Positions 37,150 to 47,870 of a stretch of 64,000 nt of DNA are shown here, one piece after another. The notes below the pieces were generated by a model. It did no database searches. It worked only from the letters and a program-made list of their open reading frames with translations, and had not been told where the DNA came from. Source of the DNA: Hofstenia miamia (Eukaryota; Xenacoelomorpha; Acoela). Where the stretch lies: NCBI GenBank assembly GCA_004352715.1, contig SCFE01000081.1:882282-946281 (forward strand), written 5' to 3'. The stretch's first letter is position 1. Each line of letters starts with the position of its first letter. The position numbers and the translations under genes are program-made.

Positions 37150-37889
37150 AATGTAAATACCAAACGGCCAGTGTTGAAAAGAATGGGGTTTTGGACTAAT
37201 AAAATATAAACTTTTTACGATCTTGTTAAAAGTAATCATAAAGTAAGTCACTTTGTATGTTTATGAGATTAAAAGCAAACCAAAAAGCTTTTCACCAATA
37301 TTATAGGAAAAGTGTGTTTGCAGTTTAACATACGTCTTACCCTCATCTGCAGATTATTATCACATCATAAGAGACTAGATACTTTCAGACTAAAGTCAGA
37401 TGTGAGATATCCCATGCAGGGGCGTAGAATAGGGGGGGCAGGGAGACTTGACGTTGCTTATTGTTTTGCTGTGTACACAACACAACATGTTGTCTTGGGA
37501 ATACAAATTCAGGGTAGTAAAATTCACAATTTTGCTTTTGATTCTAAAAAATTATTCATTCATTATATAGCATTTTTTTGTTTTCGAACCGATTAACAAG
37601 CTAGTTACTGCGTTTTTTATGCTACGAAAATAAACGAATTTCATAAGTTATTGATATTGACAACCTACATATAGTTTCAGAACATTTTATCAAATTTTAT
37701 ATAATATATAAATATTGTTAAATTTTTAGAGGTTTCATTTGTATGTGTAGAGTATTTACATAGCCAGTGTCACTCGATCGACTGAACAGTGAGTGAAACC
37801 ATGATCCGAGTTCGGACTTAACGCTTAGAAGTGTGCTTACTAAAGCCGGTTTCCTCATGAAAATCACGCAGAGCGCTGATCGTTGTTGA

Positions 37890-38200
37890 GCTCCATCAAC
37901 TGTCTCACTGACATAGAAAACGATGGCCCTTGAACTATCGCAGCTGCCAGAAGGAAAGTTATCACTGAGATGACTTCCCTATGGTAAGCAATTATATCTC
38001 AGGGACCAGTAGCAGTCTTGCTGACAGTGTTTCTAATGCGCAGACGTCTGCCTACTACAAACTAAACAGACAGGCTTCATGACCATCACCGCCCTCATGT
38101 ACAAAAACTACACATGGCAGCACCTCATTTAGCCTCGTCTGTAGGTACAGGATTCCACACAGTAACGCGCCCTCTAAGAATCTGGCGTTGGAGCCGGGTC
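37890..38200 (+). pseudogene. decayed Tc1-like transposase N-terminal region
   Basis: A patch clearly richer in G+C than its surroundings. One plus frame reads through RRKVITEMTSLW, then after stops LMRRRLPTTN, TDRLHDHHRPHVQKLHMAA and TVTRPLRIWRWSR. This resembles the HTH, GRP-like linker and TTxxxDR block of Tc1-family transposases, interrupted by several stops. No catalytic domain was seen. The match is by pattern, so moderate confidence only. The G-rich sequence to its right (38185-38310) is an unclassified dispersed repeat. Confidence 0.45.
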
Positions 38201-38310
38201 ATCGGGTTTGCGGGTTACCAGATTGCCGGATCAGGGATTTTTTGGTGGGTCACATGGTCCGTTTTTTCCTGAAGACTTCCGGGTTTACTGGGTCACCGGG
38301 TAACATTTAT

Positions 38311-39644
38311 GTAAATAAACGATTGAAATAAATCACATAAAGAGGCTCATCTCATTAAAGTAAGCCTATAATTACGCAATCAATGAATTAGACCAATGTC
38401 ATGTTTACCATAAATAGTTTTAATGGTTTCAGAAGATTTTTTATGTTGACTTTCGTTTGTTTCTGTAAGAGGGACTGCAAATTCACTTGCTTTATTTCGA
38501 ATTCGAAGCCAAATATTCAGGTAATGTATTTGCAAGTTGGAATCCGAATTCGAATACAAAATATAAATTGGTTTATGAAATAACATCCATAGCAAAAAAC
38601 ATTTGTCAATAGTTACGTTTAAAAACGATTTTGACATGAAAAGCTTTAGCTGTTTATTCTCCAATAGAAGAATTCAACTGAGAAGTGTGATTTACGCATT
38701 GCACACAGTTTTAGCTCCCAAAATAATTTTCATTTAAAAAATTTCAGCAGCCCATTGGTATTTTCTAGATGCGCCAGTGTGTTGTACCAAGATTTGAACT
38801 AGAATACAAAATAGATTCGGATTTGGATTTGATTTCGTTTATTTGTATGTCCCTAATCTGTAGTAATTTGTTAACATTTAGTTATGCTGTTTTCAAAATT
38901 TGATTTAAACCTTCATCCAAATTTTTGCCCGAAACTGAATGTGGTTAAATTTCAAAATTCATGAAAATTTGCAAGTAGAAGAGTCTTTCACAGACTGATA
39001 TTTTAAAATGATGATTTGCACTTACTAGCATTTTGCATTTTAAAAAGAATTTCGATAGTTTAAAAGTGTAAGTATGTTGTTATAATTTGCTATTTGGCAA
39101 TAAGGCACCACATAATTATAATGAAATCCCTGAAAAGAGAAACACTCCAAGGAAATATTTCTATTAATATTGATTTATCAAAAATGTTTTCAGTCAATAT
39201 ATTTGATGCTATTGACATCTAATCTGGTGAAAATTGATAGGATTGTTAGTCAGTGAATTAAACTTTTTGCTAGATTAAAGATATACTAAATAATAATGAA
39301 TATCCAACATATATGGTCGATAGAATAGTAGAAAAAACAGAACAAGAATAAATAATTAACAAAAACTGGAAGGCTTGCTAAAATTAAGATACTAATAAAT
39401 AAAGTGATTATTTATACAATTATATCTTAAATATTGAATGTCGAGGTATACAATCAATTTAATTACAGAAAGATTTGAAAAAAAATTACTCCGCCATGCT
39501 TAAAAATATGATTTGCACTTAAAATATAACTAGGGATAGAACAAAGATTGAAAACGTTTCCAAAGTAATATAGGAAAGTACCTGCAACTGTGGTGCAGAT
39601 AATACATTTGAAAGACGTTAAGAAATTTAGAAACTAGAATTAGA
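38311..39644. other. intergenic, no gene seen
   Basis: AT-rich. The overlapping plus and minus frames near 38400-38660 are mirror images driven by palindromic TTCGAATTCG sequence and are not convincing genes. Confidence 0.55.
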
Positions 39645-40481
39645 AAACACAAAAAACCATCTCTGATCACCTAAAGAACTGTGATGTGAAATTTACATAT
39701 ATATTTTTATCCAAGGCAATTGATAATTTTTAATAGAATTTATATAGAATTAACCTAAAACAACTTGGCGTCTTTCTTAAAGGATAAACCGCTTTTCCAC
39801 ATTTACAAAGAATTCTCTCAAAGCATATGACCAAATTTGAAATTTTTGGGGCATGGGTAGGTCTATTCATTATAATACTGATGGGACATATTTGTCCCAT
39901 GGTCGAAAAACACATGTATCTATTATAAAAATTTTCAATTTTGCTTATGGTAGTTAAGGAGTGTCATAATAAGTGGGAGATACCGAAAAAATGATTGAAA
40001 GTTAATTGTGTAAAAGTCGGATCGAAAGGGTTAACAGAATCCAAACTGTCATAACACATGTAACTATTATAAAAATTTTCAATAACCATCTTAATTTTAT
40101 CAAATATAGACCAATTTTTATCAGATGGATGGTGCTTTCACATTTTTTATAAGAGGCCCGACATGATCCTGAATATGCTTTTCTTTTAGAATTTAAGACA
40201 CACATTTGTCCTATTAAGGTCTACTATAAGATCTTTTTTATATTAAATCTTTTCTAAGTAATGTGCGTAATCGTATCTTCACGTTTGAATGGGTCAATTT
40301 CTAAAAAAATTCAAAAATATATATTTTCTGGTGAAGTAGTTCGTGTGTGATAACACAATCCTGCGATAAATTGAAATTGAAGCATGACATTCTATTTAAG
40401 TACAACTGCCTGATCTTCAATCAACAATAAATACCTTAAAAACAAGACGAACCGTTTCTAAGAGTATTTATCCTACAAATT
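39645..40481. repeat. local duplicate D, copy 1
   Basis: About 840 bp. Its first ~440 bp match 40483-40920, across a single N at 40482. The minus-strand 61-codon frame is the same in both copies and is not recognised. Confidence 0.88.
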
Positions 40482-40482
40482 N

Positions 40483-40920
40483 AAACACAAAAAACCATCT
40501 CTGATCACCTAAAGAACTGTGATGTGAAATTTACATATATATTTTTATCCAAGGCAATTGATAATTTTTAATAGAATTTATATAGAATTAACCTAAAACA
40601 ACTTGGCGTCTTTCTTAAAGGATAAACCGCTTTTCCACATTTACAAAGAATTCTCTCAAAGCATATGACCAAATTTGAAATTTTTGGGGCATGGGTAGGT
40701 CTATTCATTATAATACTGATGGGACATATTTGTCCCATGGTCGAAAAACACATGTATCTATTATAAAAATTTTCAATTTTGCTTATGGTAGTTAAGGAGT
40801 GTCATAATAAGTGGGAGATACCGAAAAAATGATTGAAAGTTAATTGTGTAAAAGTCGGATCGAAAGGGTTAACAGAATCCAAACTGTCATAACACATGTA
40901 ACTATTATAAAAATTTTCAA
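40483..40920. repeat. local duplicate D, copy 2
   Basis: Second copy of the left part of 39645-40481. It diverges from copy 1 where a second 144-bp tandem unit begins. Confidence 0.88.
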
Positions 40921-41016
40921 TTTTGCTTATGGTAGTTAAGGAGTGTCATAATAAGTGGGAGATAACGAAAAAATGATTGAAAGTTAATTGTGCAAAAGTC
41001 GGATTGAAAGGGTTAA
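40751..41016. repeat. 144-bp tandem repeat, about two units
   Basis: CATGTATCTATTATAAAAAT at 40751 and CATGTAACTATTATAAAAAT at 40895 start two units that match through AAAAGTCGGAT and GAAAGGGTTAA with few differences. Copy 1 of the duplicate (unit start 39913, next start 40057) breaks off soon into its second unit, so unit number differs between the two assembled versions. Confidence 0.8.
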
Positions 41017-41189
41017 ATCGCGGAGTCACGTCATATTCTAGAAATTTTTAGTCTGAAAAAATTAGAGTACACCAGTATTTTTTGCCATTCGATTCAAATT
41101 TTTCAATCCATAAATTTGCTATTCTCAATTGATAGTCAAATACCTAACTAATGTAGAAGTCAAACATTGTCTGTATTCACACAGGAGTA

Positions 41190-42200
41190 CAGGGTGAATT
41201 AAAGTAACGCAAAATCATATAAATTAAATAGTCAAAAAATCATAAAAGAAAGAGTACTTTATATTTAAATCATGCACAAGAAAATGATATTTATGAATAA
41301 ATTTATAAATTTTACAAAAGATGTTCTATATGATGACCACCAGTAGTAATGATCTGTTGTAATCTTTCAAGAATATTGGAGCATGAATTTTTCAAAATTT
41401 CTTGATTTATTTTTCCAATTTCTTCAGCTATGAAATTTTAAGTTCTTCCAAATTGGATGGTTTTCGTAGATAAACATTATGTTTTATTGCGCCCCACAAC
41501 AAGAAATCAGCTGGGTTTAGAGCAGGAGACCTGACTGGCCAATTTTAAGGGGAACATCTGCTTATAACATTTTCACCAAAAATGTGTATGAATTCTTTAA
41601 CTGGGCCTTCATTATGCGGTTGAGCACCATCCTGTTGAAATGTGATGTCTCTTCTTCTCTTTGGTCGATGCTGTATCATATGAGTTTATAGCAATTCAAG
41701 ATAGCTGCATTGGTTCACTGTTTCCTCAAAGAAATAAGGGGTGCTCGAACACGCTTTATGCGATAAACTCTAAGGTTAAGATGTTGACGCAGAACAGTGT
41801 CGCATAGCAAGAGAACGAGCAACTGTATGGGAGTTTGAACATCCCAATCCAGATAAATTCTGCTGATTATTGATTTCATTTTTCACTTGGAGCACTGTTT
41901 CGTCATCAAAAGACGGCCTTCCACACTTTGGCAAGTCGCAAACCGTGCCTTCTTCTTCGAATTTCTTCACTAACCGTGTAATTGTTGATATGGAAAAAGG
42001 GTCATTTCTGAATCGAGGAACATATAATGCGGCTGGGGCTGAGCAATCATACCTGTAATAACACTTTATTATTGCAATTCGAAGAGTTTGCTTATCAAGA
42101 CAATTCATTTCGGTAAAAAATGAATGCTAATTTTTTAGAAATTCTACTGTTACTAAAAATAGCAGCCAATTAAAATTTTGCGTTAATTATAATCACCCTG
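41190..42200 (-). mobile_element. mariner-like element (1.0 kb) with degenerate transposase
   Basis: Both ends carry a 27-bp inverted repeat, CAGGGTGAATTAAAGTAACG at the left and CAGGGTGATTATAATTAACG (reverse complement) at the right, each followed by CAAAAT. TA precedes the left end; the right flank is CA, so one target base has probably mutated. The minus strand encodes a transposase split by stops and frameshifts. Confidence 0.88.
41290..42108 (-). pseudogene. mariner-like transposase pseudogene
   Basis: The N-terminal 110 codons (42108-41776) are open and contain a helix-turn-helix segment, STITRLVKKFEEEGTV followed by PKCGRPSFDDE, the paired-like DNA-binding and linker region. After a stop, pieces of the catalytic domain continue: FQQDGAQPHN (second catalytic Asp) and WPVRSPALNPADFLLWG, where the Asp after NPA is the third catalytic residue (DD34D, mariner type). 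The middle part with the first catalytic Asp is missing or scrambled, which also explains the short element. Not functional. Confidence 0.85.
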
Positions 42201-43168
42201 CACGTGAAATTAAGAACATCGCAGCAAAATTCTTAATTCGAAATGTGTAAAAACTTATAACCTTTACTGTAAGTCTGCTGTCAGCAAAAACTCTTCAGCT
42301 AAAAATTAAATTTACAAATCAATGATTTAATAAATTGCATCTCGATTGTAAATAGAATCATTTAGTAATTTTTCCACTTTTTAATAACTTTAAACTTTTA
42401 AAAGGACAAACAGTTTTTAGCCATTTTCAATCTTCAAGCATAGTAGGAAATTTCGACTTCTTGAATTATGTTTTGAAAATTTGTACTAAGGTGAATTTCT
42501 ATGCCTAAATAACTTGAAAAAATTTTCTATTTTTCATAAATACTTACGTTCATTTAACTATAGGGCTTCAATTGCATGGGGGCAACAACGAACATTAAAA
42601 AATTTATTTAAATGTGGTTAGAGCTCCCAAACCTATTGAGGAATACAGTGTGCAAAGTCGAAGCCTCAATGGAACACCGCCAGGTTGCGGCTTAAAAATA
42701 AAATTGAAAGGGGATAAACACCTGTATTCCATTGTGATTTGAGACTTTGAATGTTTATTCGAAATTCATTTAGGAACATTGAAAAATTTTTCAATAGCCA
42801 TAACAATTTTGTAAAAAAGTTAAGTTTTTTAAGGTTTAATACTTGAAATATTAGCACGGCAATAAAAGCTGCGTATTTATAAGAAAGTTCATAAATTTGA
42901 GAAACAATTTGTGAGCAAAATTGTTTCATTTTCATTGCATTCAAAACTTGGAAACATTTAATACATCATTTGCTTATTCCATTAATTTACAGTAATGACG
43001 AAAATTTGGATTTACAACTTCAAGGCCAAATGCATCAATAATAAATGTAAGATGTATTAAAGCCAAAAAGAGTATCAAACATAGAATTTAAAACTTAAAT
43101 TTAAGTTATAAATTATTTCTATTATTATTGTAATAAATAATGAATTATTAAAATTGAATAAGAGGAAA
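42201..43168. other. 3' flank of the G-alpha gene, no other gene seen
   Basis: AT-rich spacer. ATTAAA on the minus strand at 42962-42957, about 205 bases past the G-alpha stop, is a possible polyadenylation signal. No AATAAA was found closer. Confidence 0.5.
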
Positions 43169-44230
43169 TCAATATAGCCCACAGCCTTTCAGATTATTTG
43201 AAATGATAACGTCACTGGCAGCGTTGAAAACGACTTCGATATTTTTGGTGTCTGTTGCACACGTGAAGTGAGTGTAAATTTCTTTGCCTGGTTGATGGTT
43301 TAGTTCTTCAAACTTGGACTTTATATAAGCAGAAGCTTCTTCATAATTATTTTCTCCCGTATATTCTGGAAAGGCTTTAGTGAGAGGAGATTTTTCAATT
43401 TTTTCTTTAAACAAATCTGTTTTGTTGAGGAACAAAACAACTGAGGTCTCAATAAACCATTTATTGTTGATAATAGAGTCAAAAAGCGTTAAACTTTCGT
43501 GCATCCTATTTGTTTTCTCATCTTCATATAACACCATATCATAACCACTAAGTGCACTACAAAAAATGATAGATGTGACCTCTTCAAAACAATGAATCCA
43601 TTTCTTACGTTCAGAACGTTGTCCACCAACATCGAATAATTTGAAGTTGAGGTTTTTATAATGAAAGTGTGTCTCCACAATTCCGGTAGTCTTCACTCGG
43701 GTTCGTAGTACATCTTGTTCATTTGGCAGGTAGTCTGTTTGTGCTATACGATCAAGACTATCGTGAAAATATTGTGTGGAATCGTTTAGTTGATATTCAT
43801 TTCTTCTGGAATACATCTTTTGAACACCGGGATCCTTCCAAAGTTTCTGTATTTCAAGCAGTAAGGCAACCGGTACGTCAATTTCTTCTCCAAGTGAAGC
43901 CAGTGCGTTAACATTTTCCTTTATTTTGCTTAAATTGGAATTTTCCAATTCAATTTTAAAACGATCCATTGCATGCAGAATTGAAGACATTGCAATAACT
44001 ATGTTATATAATACAACATTCTTAAATTGCATAAATTCCGCATCTGTATATCCATTTAGATGAATAATTTTCATCTGCTTTACAATGGTACTTTTTCCAG
44101 ATTCACCAGCTCCCAAAAGCAACAACTTTATATCCTTAGCTGTTTTGGCATTTTCTTCTTTTAAATTTTTATCAATTTGTCGGTCCCTTTCAGCAGCCTT
44201 TTTATTTTCTTTTGTGTTTATACAACCCAT
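43169..44230 (-). CDS. G-protein alpha subunit, Gi/Go class, single exon
   Basis: Complete 353-residue GTPase subunit of heterotrimeric G proteins, acting at the inner plasma membrane downstream of seven-helix receptors. Visible features: MGC start (myristoylation at Gly2, palmitoylation at Cys3), P-loop GAGESGKST (40-48), helical domain (~61-176), switch I RVKTTG with catalytic Arg178, switch II DVGGQ with Gln204, NKTD (269-272, usually NKKD), TCAT (323-326) and C-terminus NNLKGCGLY with Cys350 at position -4, the site modified by pertussis toxin in Gi/Go proteins. Family length is about 354. Signature residues are mixed: FTCATDTKN is Gi-like, while SGYD, FPEYTG and the GCGLY end are Go-like. 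The whole reading frame is one exon, whereas animal Gi/Go genes normally have several introns, suggesting a retrocopy. All GTPase motifs are intact, so it is probably functional. The start context (A at -3, G at +4) is strong. Confidence 0.97.
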   Translation of the reverse strand: MGCINTKENKKAAERDRQIDKNLKEENAKTAKDIKLLLLGAGESGKSTIVKQMKIIHLNGYTDAEFMQFKNVVLYNIVIAMSSILHAMDRFKIELENSNLSKIKENVNALASLGEEIDVPVALLLEIQKLWKDPGVQKMYSRRNEYQLNDSTQYFHDSLDRIAQTDYLPNEQDVLRTRVKTTGIVETHFHYKNLNFKLFDVGGQRSERKKWIHCFEEVTSIIFCSALSGYDMVLYEDEKTNRMHESLTLFDSIINNKWFIETSVVLFLNKTDLFKEKIEKSPLTKAFPEYTGENNYEEASAYIKSKFEELNHQPGKEIYTHFTCATDTKNIEVVFNAASDVIISNNLKGCGLY

Positions 44231-44260
44231 AGTTACAGATACTCCCTAAAATAAAATGAT
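44231..44260 (-). promoter_or_regulatory. possible 5'-UTR splice acceptor of the G-alpha gene
   Basis: On the minus strand the bases upstream of the start read TCATTTTATTTTAG then GGAGTATCTGTAACT and ATG. The T-rich tract ending in AG at 44247-44246 is a good 3' splice site, which would put 15 bases of 5' UTR in this exon and imply an upstream non-coding exon not identified here. Confidence 0.5.
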
Positions 44261-44698
44261 TATATTTTAAATATATGTAAATTATACATACAGTAGTAGT
44301 CAAACTAATTGGATCATCAATTGGAGTATTAAGTTAATGCTTTCATTAAGTATTTTCTTTCACCAGAATATACGATTTCTTGTCATTTCACATCTTTCAT
44401 TAGTTTTAACCCATGCTCCTTCTCTAGGGTGTTGCAATTCACCCAACAAAATATCAGTGCGGAAAATGGATTTATATTGAATTATTTTTACAATTAAAAT
44501 AGCTCATAAATTATTTATCTATAGTGTATGAAGTTCTAATTTCTAGTATGTATGGAAACTAACTGTAAACTTGATCTTCACTTTTCCAAGAGGTGAAAAA
44601 CTTTATAGAAACTAGTCAAGTGAACTTTTAGTCGCTCATTCATTTTCTGGGGTGGGGATATTTTTTGTAATAATGATTTCTAATCAACAATGTAGAAT

Positions 44699-44986
44699 TT
44701 ATAAACCGCAGAAATAATGATAGTTTTTCAGATTTAATTTTTGAATTGGTACCGGGGACAGATTTTCTAAATCATAGCACGCATGATTCTTAAAAATCTG
44801 ATAGTCAACATATTTTAAAACATCATATTTAGCTAGTTCTAAAACTTTTTGAAACATGTATAGATCGTCCCGCACTAACATTGGCATGGAATATTGAAGT
44901 ATGGCTATACAAAAAATGCTAATTAGGAAATTCAGAATAGCAATGAATTTGCTATTATGATTAACTTTGAATAATTCCGCAGATGT
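44699..44986 (-). other. open frame with one membrane segment, no start seen
   Basis: Open from just after a TGA at 44989 to TAA at 44699. It encodes a hydrophobic segment, FIAILNFLISIFCIAILQYS, followed by a polar stretch of about 60 residues including LVRDDLYMFQKVLELAKYD. The only ATGs lie after the hydrophobic part, so if real it must be joined to an upstream exon. No acceptor was evident. It could be a type II membrane anchor or chance. Confidence 0.2.
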
Positions 44987-45002
44987 TCATTAAATTCAAT
45001 GT

Positions 45003-45417
45003 ATTATGTTTATTAATACAAAAACTTACTTAAGCATTAGTTGGAATATCCCGGTAAATATGAAATACTATGAAGAGTTGTGTTTATATGCCACAATGAT
45101 TTTCTAGTCACATTTTCATTGTTTTGTCTTAAAAAACGTTTTATATTAAAATTGAATTATTTCAACATTGTCCTATTAATCAGAACATTTTTAGATTTTN
45201 NNNNNNNNNNNNNNNNNNNNATTATGTTTATTAATACAAAAACTTACTTAAGCATTAGTTGGAATATCCCGGTAAATATGAAATACTATGAAGAGTTGTG
45301 TTTATATGCCACAATGATTTTCTAGTCACATTTTCATTGTTTTGTCTTAAAAAACGTTTTATATTAAAATTGAATTATTTCAACATTGTCCTATTAATCA
45401 GAACATTTTTAGATTTT
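45003..45417. repeat. local duplicate F around a 21-N gap
   Basis: 45003-45199 and 45221-45417 are the same 197 bases on both sides of the gap at 45200-45220. The pattern is again that of unmerged overlapping contig ends. Confidence 0.92.
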
Positions 45418-46114
45418 CTGTCAAAACAGCATTTGATAAAGGATTTCTAAGGGCTGTTTACCTGAATTGCATTAGATATTATTAAACATGTGAATCTCAG
45501 ATTAATTTTAATGAAAACATGTCATTTGTAATGCAAATTAAACTTCAATAGAATTTTTGGGGATGCTCGGGCCTGGGAAGGGGGAAGAAATTTCCTTCTT
45601 CTCCTTCTCTAACTTTGTACTTGCTTATGATATTAAAACTGAACTTTGTACAAGTAATTCTCGTATCAGCACAGTGCGTGAAGCGGGCAGGCCAATCCGC
45701 CCACAGATCGGGTTGGGAGTCACTCTTAGACAAATCGGGTCTTTTACAATTACTAGGGTGAAAGGACACTAATAGATTTAAGCGAAAATTTAAGAAGTCA
45801 AAGAATTTTGAAATTCTCAATAATTTTAATTATTTTTGTATTACTTTAGTGCAGTAGTAAAAGACCTAATTGCATAATGCAAATCATAATGACATAATGA
45901 CACTAATTACAAAAATATAATGATAGTAAGTTTTATAGCGTGTTCGTTTCTTCTTTAGGAATTATTTTAAATACTTCCCATTGATATTTACAATTTTCTT
46001 TTTAATTCTGATATCTTCCTACATAAAGTTTGTCTTTGTATTCTTGGGAGAAACATTCGCCATTTTGGCAAATGTTAATATATACATTTATAGATTTTTG
46101 AAGGAGTAACTTTT
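45418..46114. other. spacer, no gene recognised
   Basis: Includes a patch richer in G+C (45555-45770) with frames on both strands that mirror each other. Nothing could be assigned. Confidence 0.5.
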
Positions 46115-46642
46115 TCACATTAAACAAGACATTCTCATTGTTTCTCCGAACGTAAGTAACAGGCTAGGAAAAGTATATAAAACTCCATATAACAATATAG
46201 CACTTTTGATGCAAAATTTTATAAAATAAAATGAGATATTCATATCTTCGAAGAAATACTTGAGAATGTTGATGTACTTTAGCCTCTTGTAGTAATCAGA
46301 TCTAAATATAACCCAGGGCAAGACATTGTTTTTGAACGTTTGTGGCAGTTATATGTAGTCTTTAAAAGGAAACAAATAGGGGAGCGCACAAAAGAATGAA
46401 AAGAATGTAGGATACATAAGATTTTTCTTAAGGTCAATGGGTAATTTCAAAGGAAAGTTTCTTTTTATCATATAAAATATTTTCTGGGTCTTTGAAGGTT
46501 GGCTTCGAATAAATTTAAACCAAGAAGGATTTTCAGCACATGAAACACCTAAGTTCAAAACTCGTTCAAAGAGAATGTAGTGTATGCTGGATAAAGAGGA
46601 AACCCACAAGGCAAAAAATATAGCGGTAACAAATACAAGCAT
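46115..46642 (-). pseudogene. 175-codon hydrophobic frame broken by one in-frame TAA
   Basis: From ATG 46642 a frame runs 97 codons to TAA at 46349, then stays open in the same frame for 77 more codons to the stop at 46115. Hydrophobic segments appear at the very start (MLVFVTAIFFALWV), near the end of the first part (PTFFSFFCALPYLF) and in the second part (CIKSAILLYGVLYTF). It lies between the two solid minus-strand genes. This could be a membrane-protein pseudogene, two exon pieces or chance in AT-rich DNA, where such hydrophobic frames are common. No family recognised. Confidence 0.27.
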
Positions 46643-47870
46643 ACTTTGTACAGGGCTCGCGTTTCAAAGCGATCTTAGGTACTACTTTATGACTTATTTT
46701 CGTTATACACCATAGATTATGCTTGAATCGAACTCATGAACATTAAAATGTCAAACATTTTTTTAAACGTTTTCTTATAATATCATCTTTCCGAGATTGC
46801 TATAACACAATCTCAATTTAAAAATATAATGCTGTCATAAATAAATCAAATAGTAGATCAGTTAATCATTATTTGCTATTCACGAAATCATGCAATCCTT
46901 TATTGCCATGTATAAATTACAAATATGCAGTGGCATCGGTTTAGTCTGAGAAGATTTACTTGCACGAAAAAACATTGACGTTTTAAATTCTGGTATAAAA
47001 TCATAAATATGATATCAGGAGATCCTAAAATGCGTGTATAGTATACGAAATCATTGCCACTTAGATCCTACTTGATTCAAATTTTGGAGATTTTAAGCTA
47101 TCCCACAAGAAAAATTGGTCCTGATGCATTTGAAAAACATAGTTCTTCAACAAGTATTATATAAAGTAACCTTGTGTTTGAACATCTCTAAGCATGATTG
47201 AAGCGCCTGAAAATACTCCAAGTTTCTAAATTTAAGAACAATAGAGAACATACCAATACAAAAATCCCACCTGAAGTAATTTTTAAAGCAAATTAAACCA
47301 AGTAGAAGTTATCCTTCACATATGACTGATTTGTCACAATGAGTTGATAATAATCTTTCTACTACCACTATTTATTATTATTGAAGCCCAATCAATATAT
47401 GAAGGAAATTCACTTCTATTACGCAAAATTATTTTAAAATATTTACGTTTAAGTTACTGTAGTTTCAAAAAATTAACATGCCTTACATTTCGGAGCTAGT
47501 TCTTCAATTCATTGTATCAAAAACCAAACATTTCTACAATCTACGATTGAATAATTTCAAAATTAACCTACGGTTTTATATGAATAACACATACAGGTAG
47601 AGAGCAGCTAAGAAAATTCATGTATAATCAATCATAAACAGCATTAACCAAAACCATCCTTTGCATAGCACACAAGCAACATGTGAATTTATCACTCACG
47701 AATTCTAAACAACCATGTAGGCCTATATAATAATACAAAGAAAAAATATTCATTATGTTTAAGCTAAACTGTGAAAATGAAGAAAATTATATTTGGTTAG
47801 TATAATTTATTGTTCAGTAGCAAAATTAAACCAAAATACACCATAAATGCTTACTGCCATCATTTCAGTG
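46643..47870. other. spacer downstream of the transporter gene
   Basis: AT-rich with no supported frames. Includes the transporter's candidate polyadenylation signal at 47806-47811. Confidence 0.55.
47806..47811 (-). terminator. AATAAA polyadenylation signal for the transporter gene
   Basis: TTTATT on the plus strand (AATAAA on the minus), 60 bases after the transporter stop codon, correctly placed for 3'-end formation. Confidence 0.6.

Noticed and set aside
38380-38664. 94-codon minus frame overlapping a 60-codon plus frame
   Set aside because: The overlap arises from palindromic TTCGAATTCG-type sequence. No domain or splice sites support either.
43489-43911. Short frames inside the G-alpha gene on both strands
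   Set aside because: Shadows of the real reading frame.
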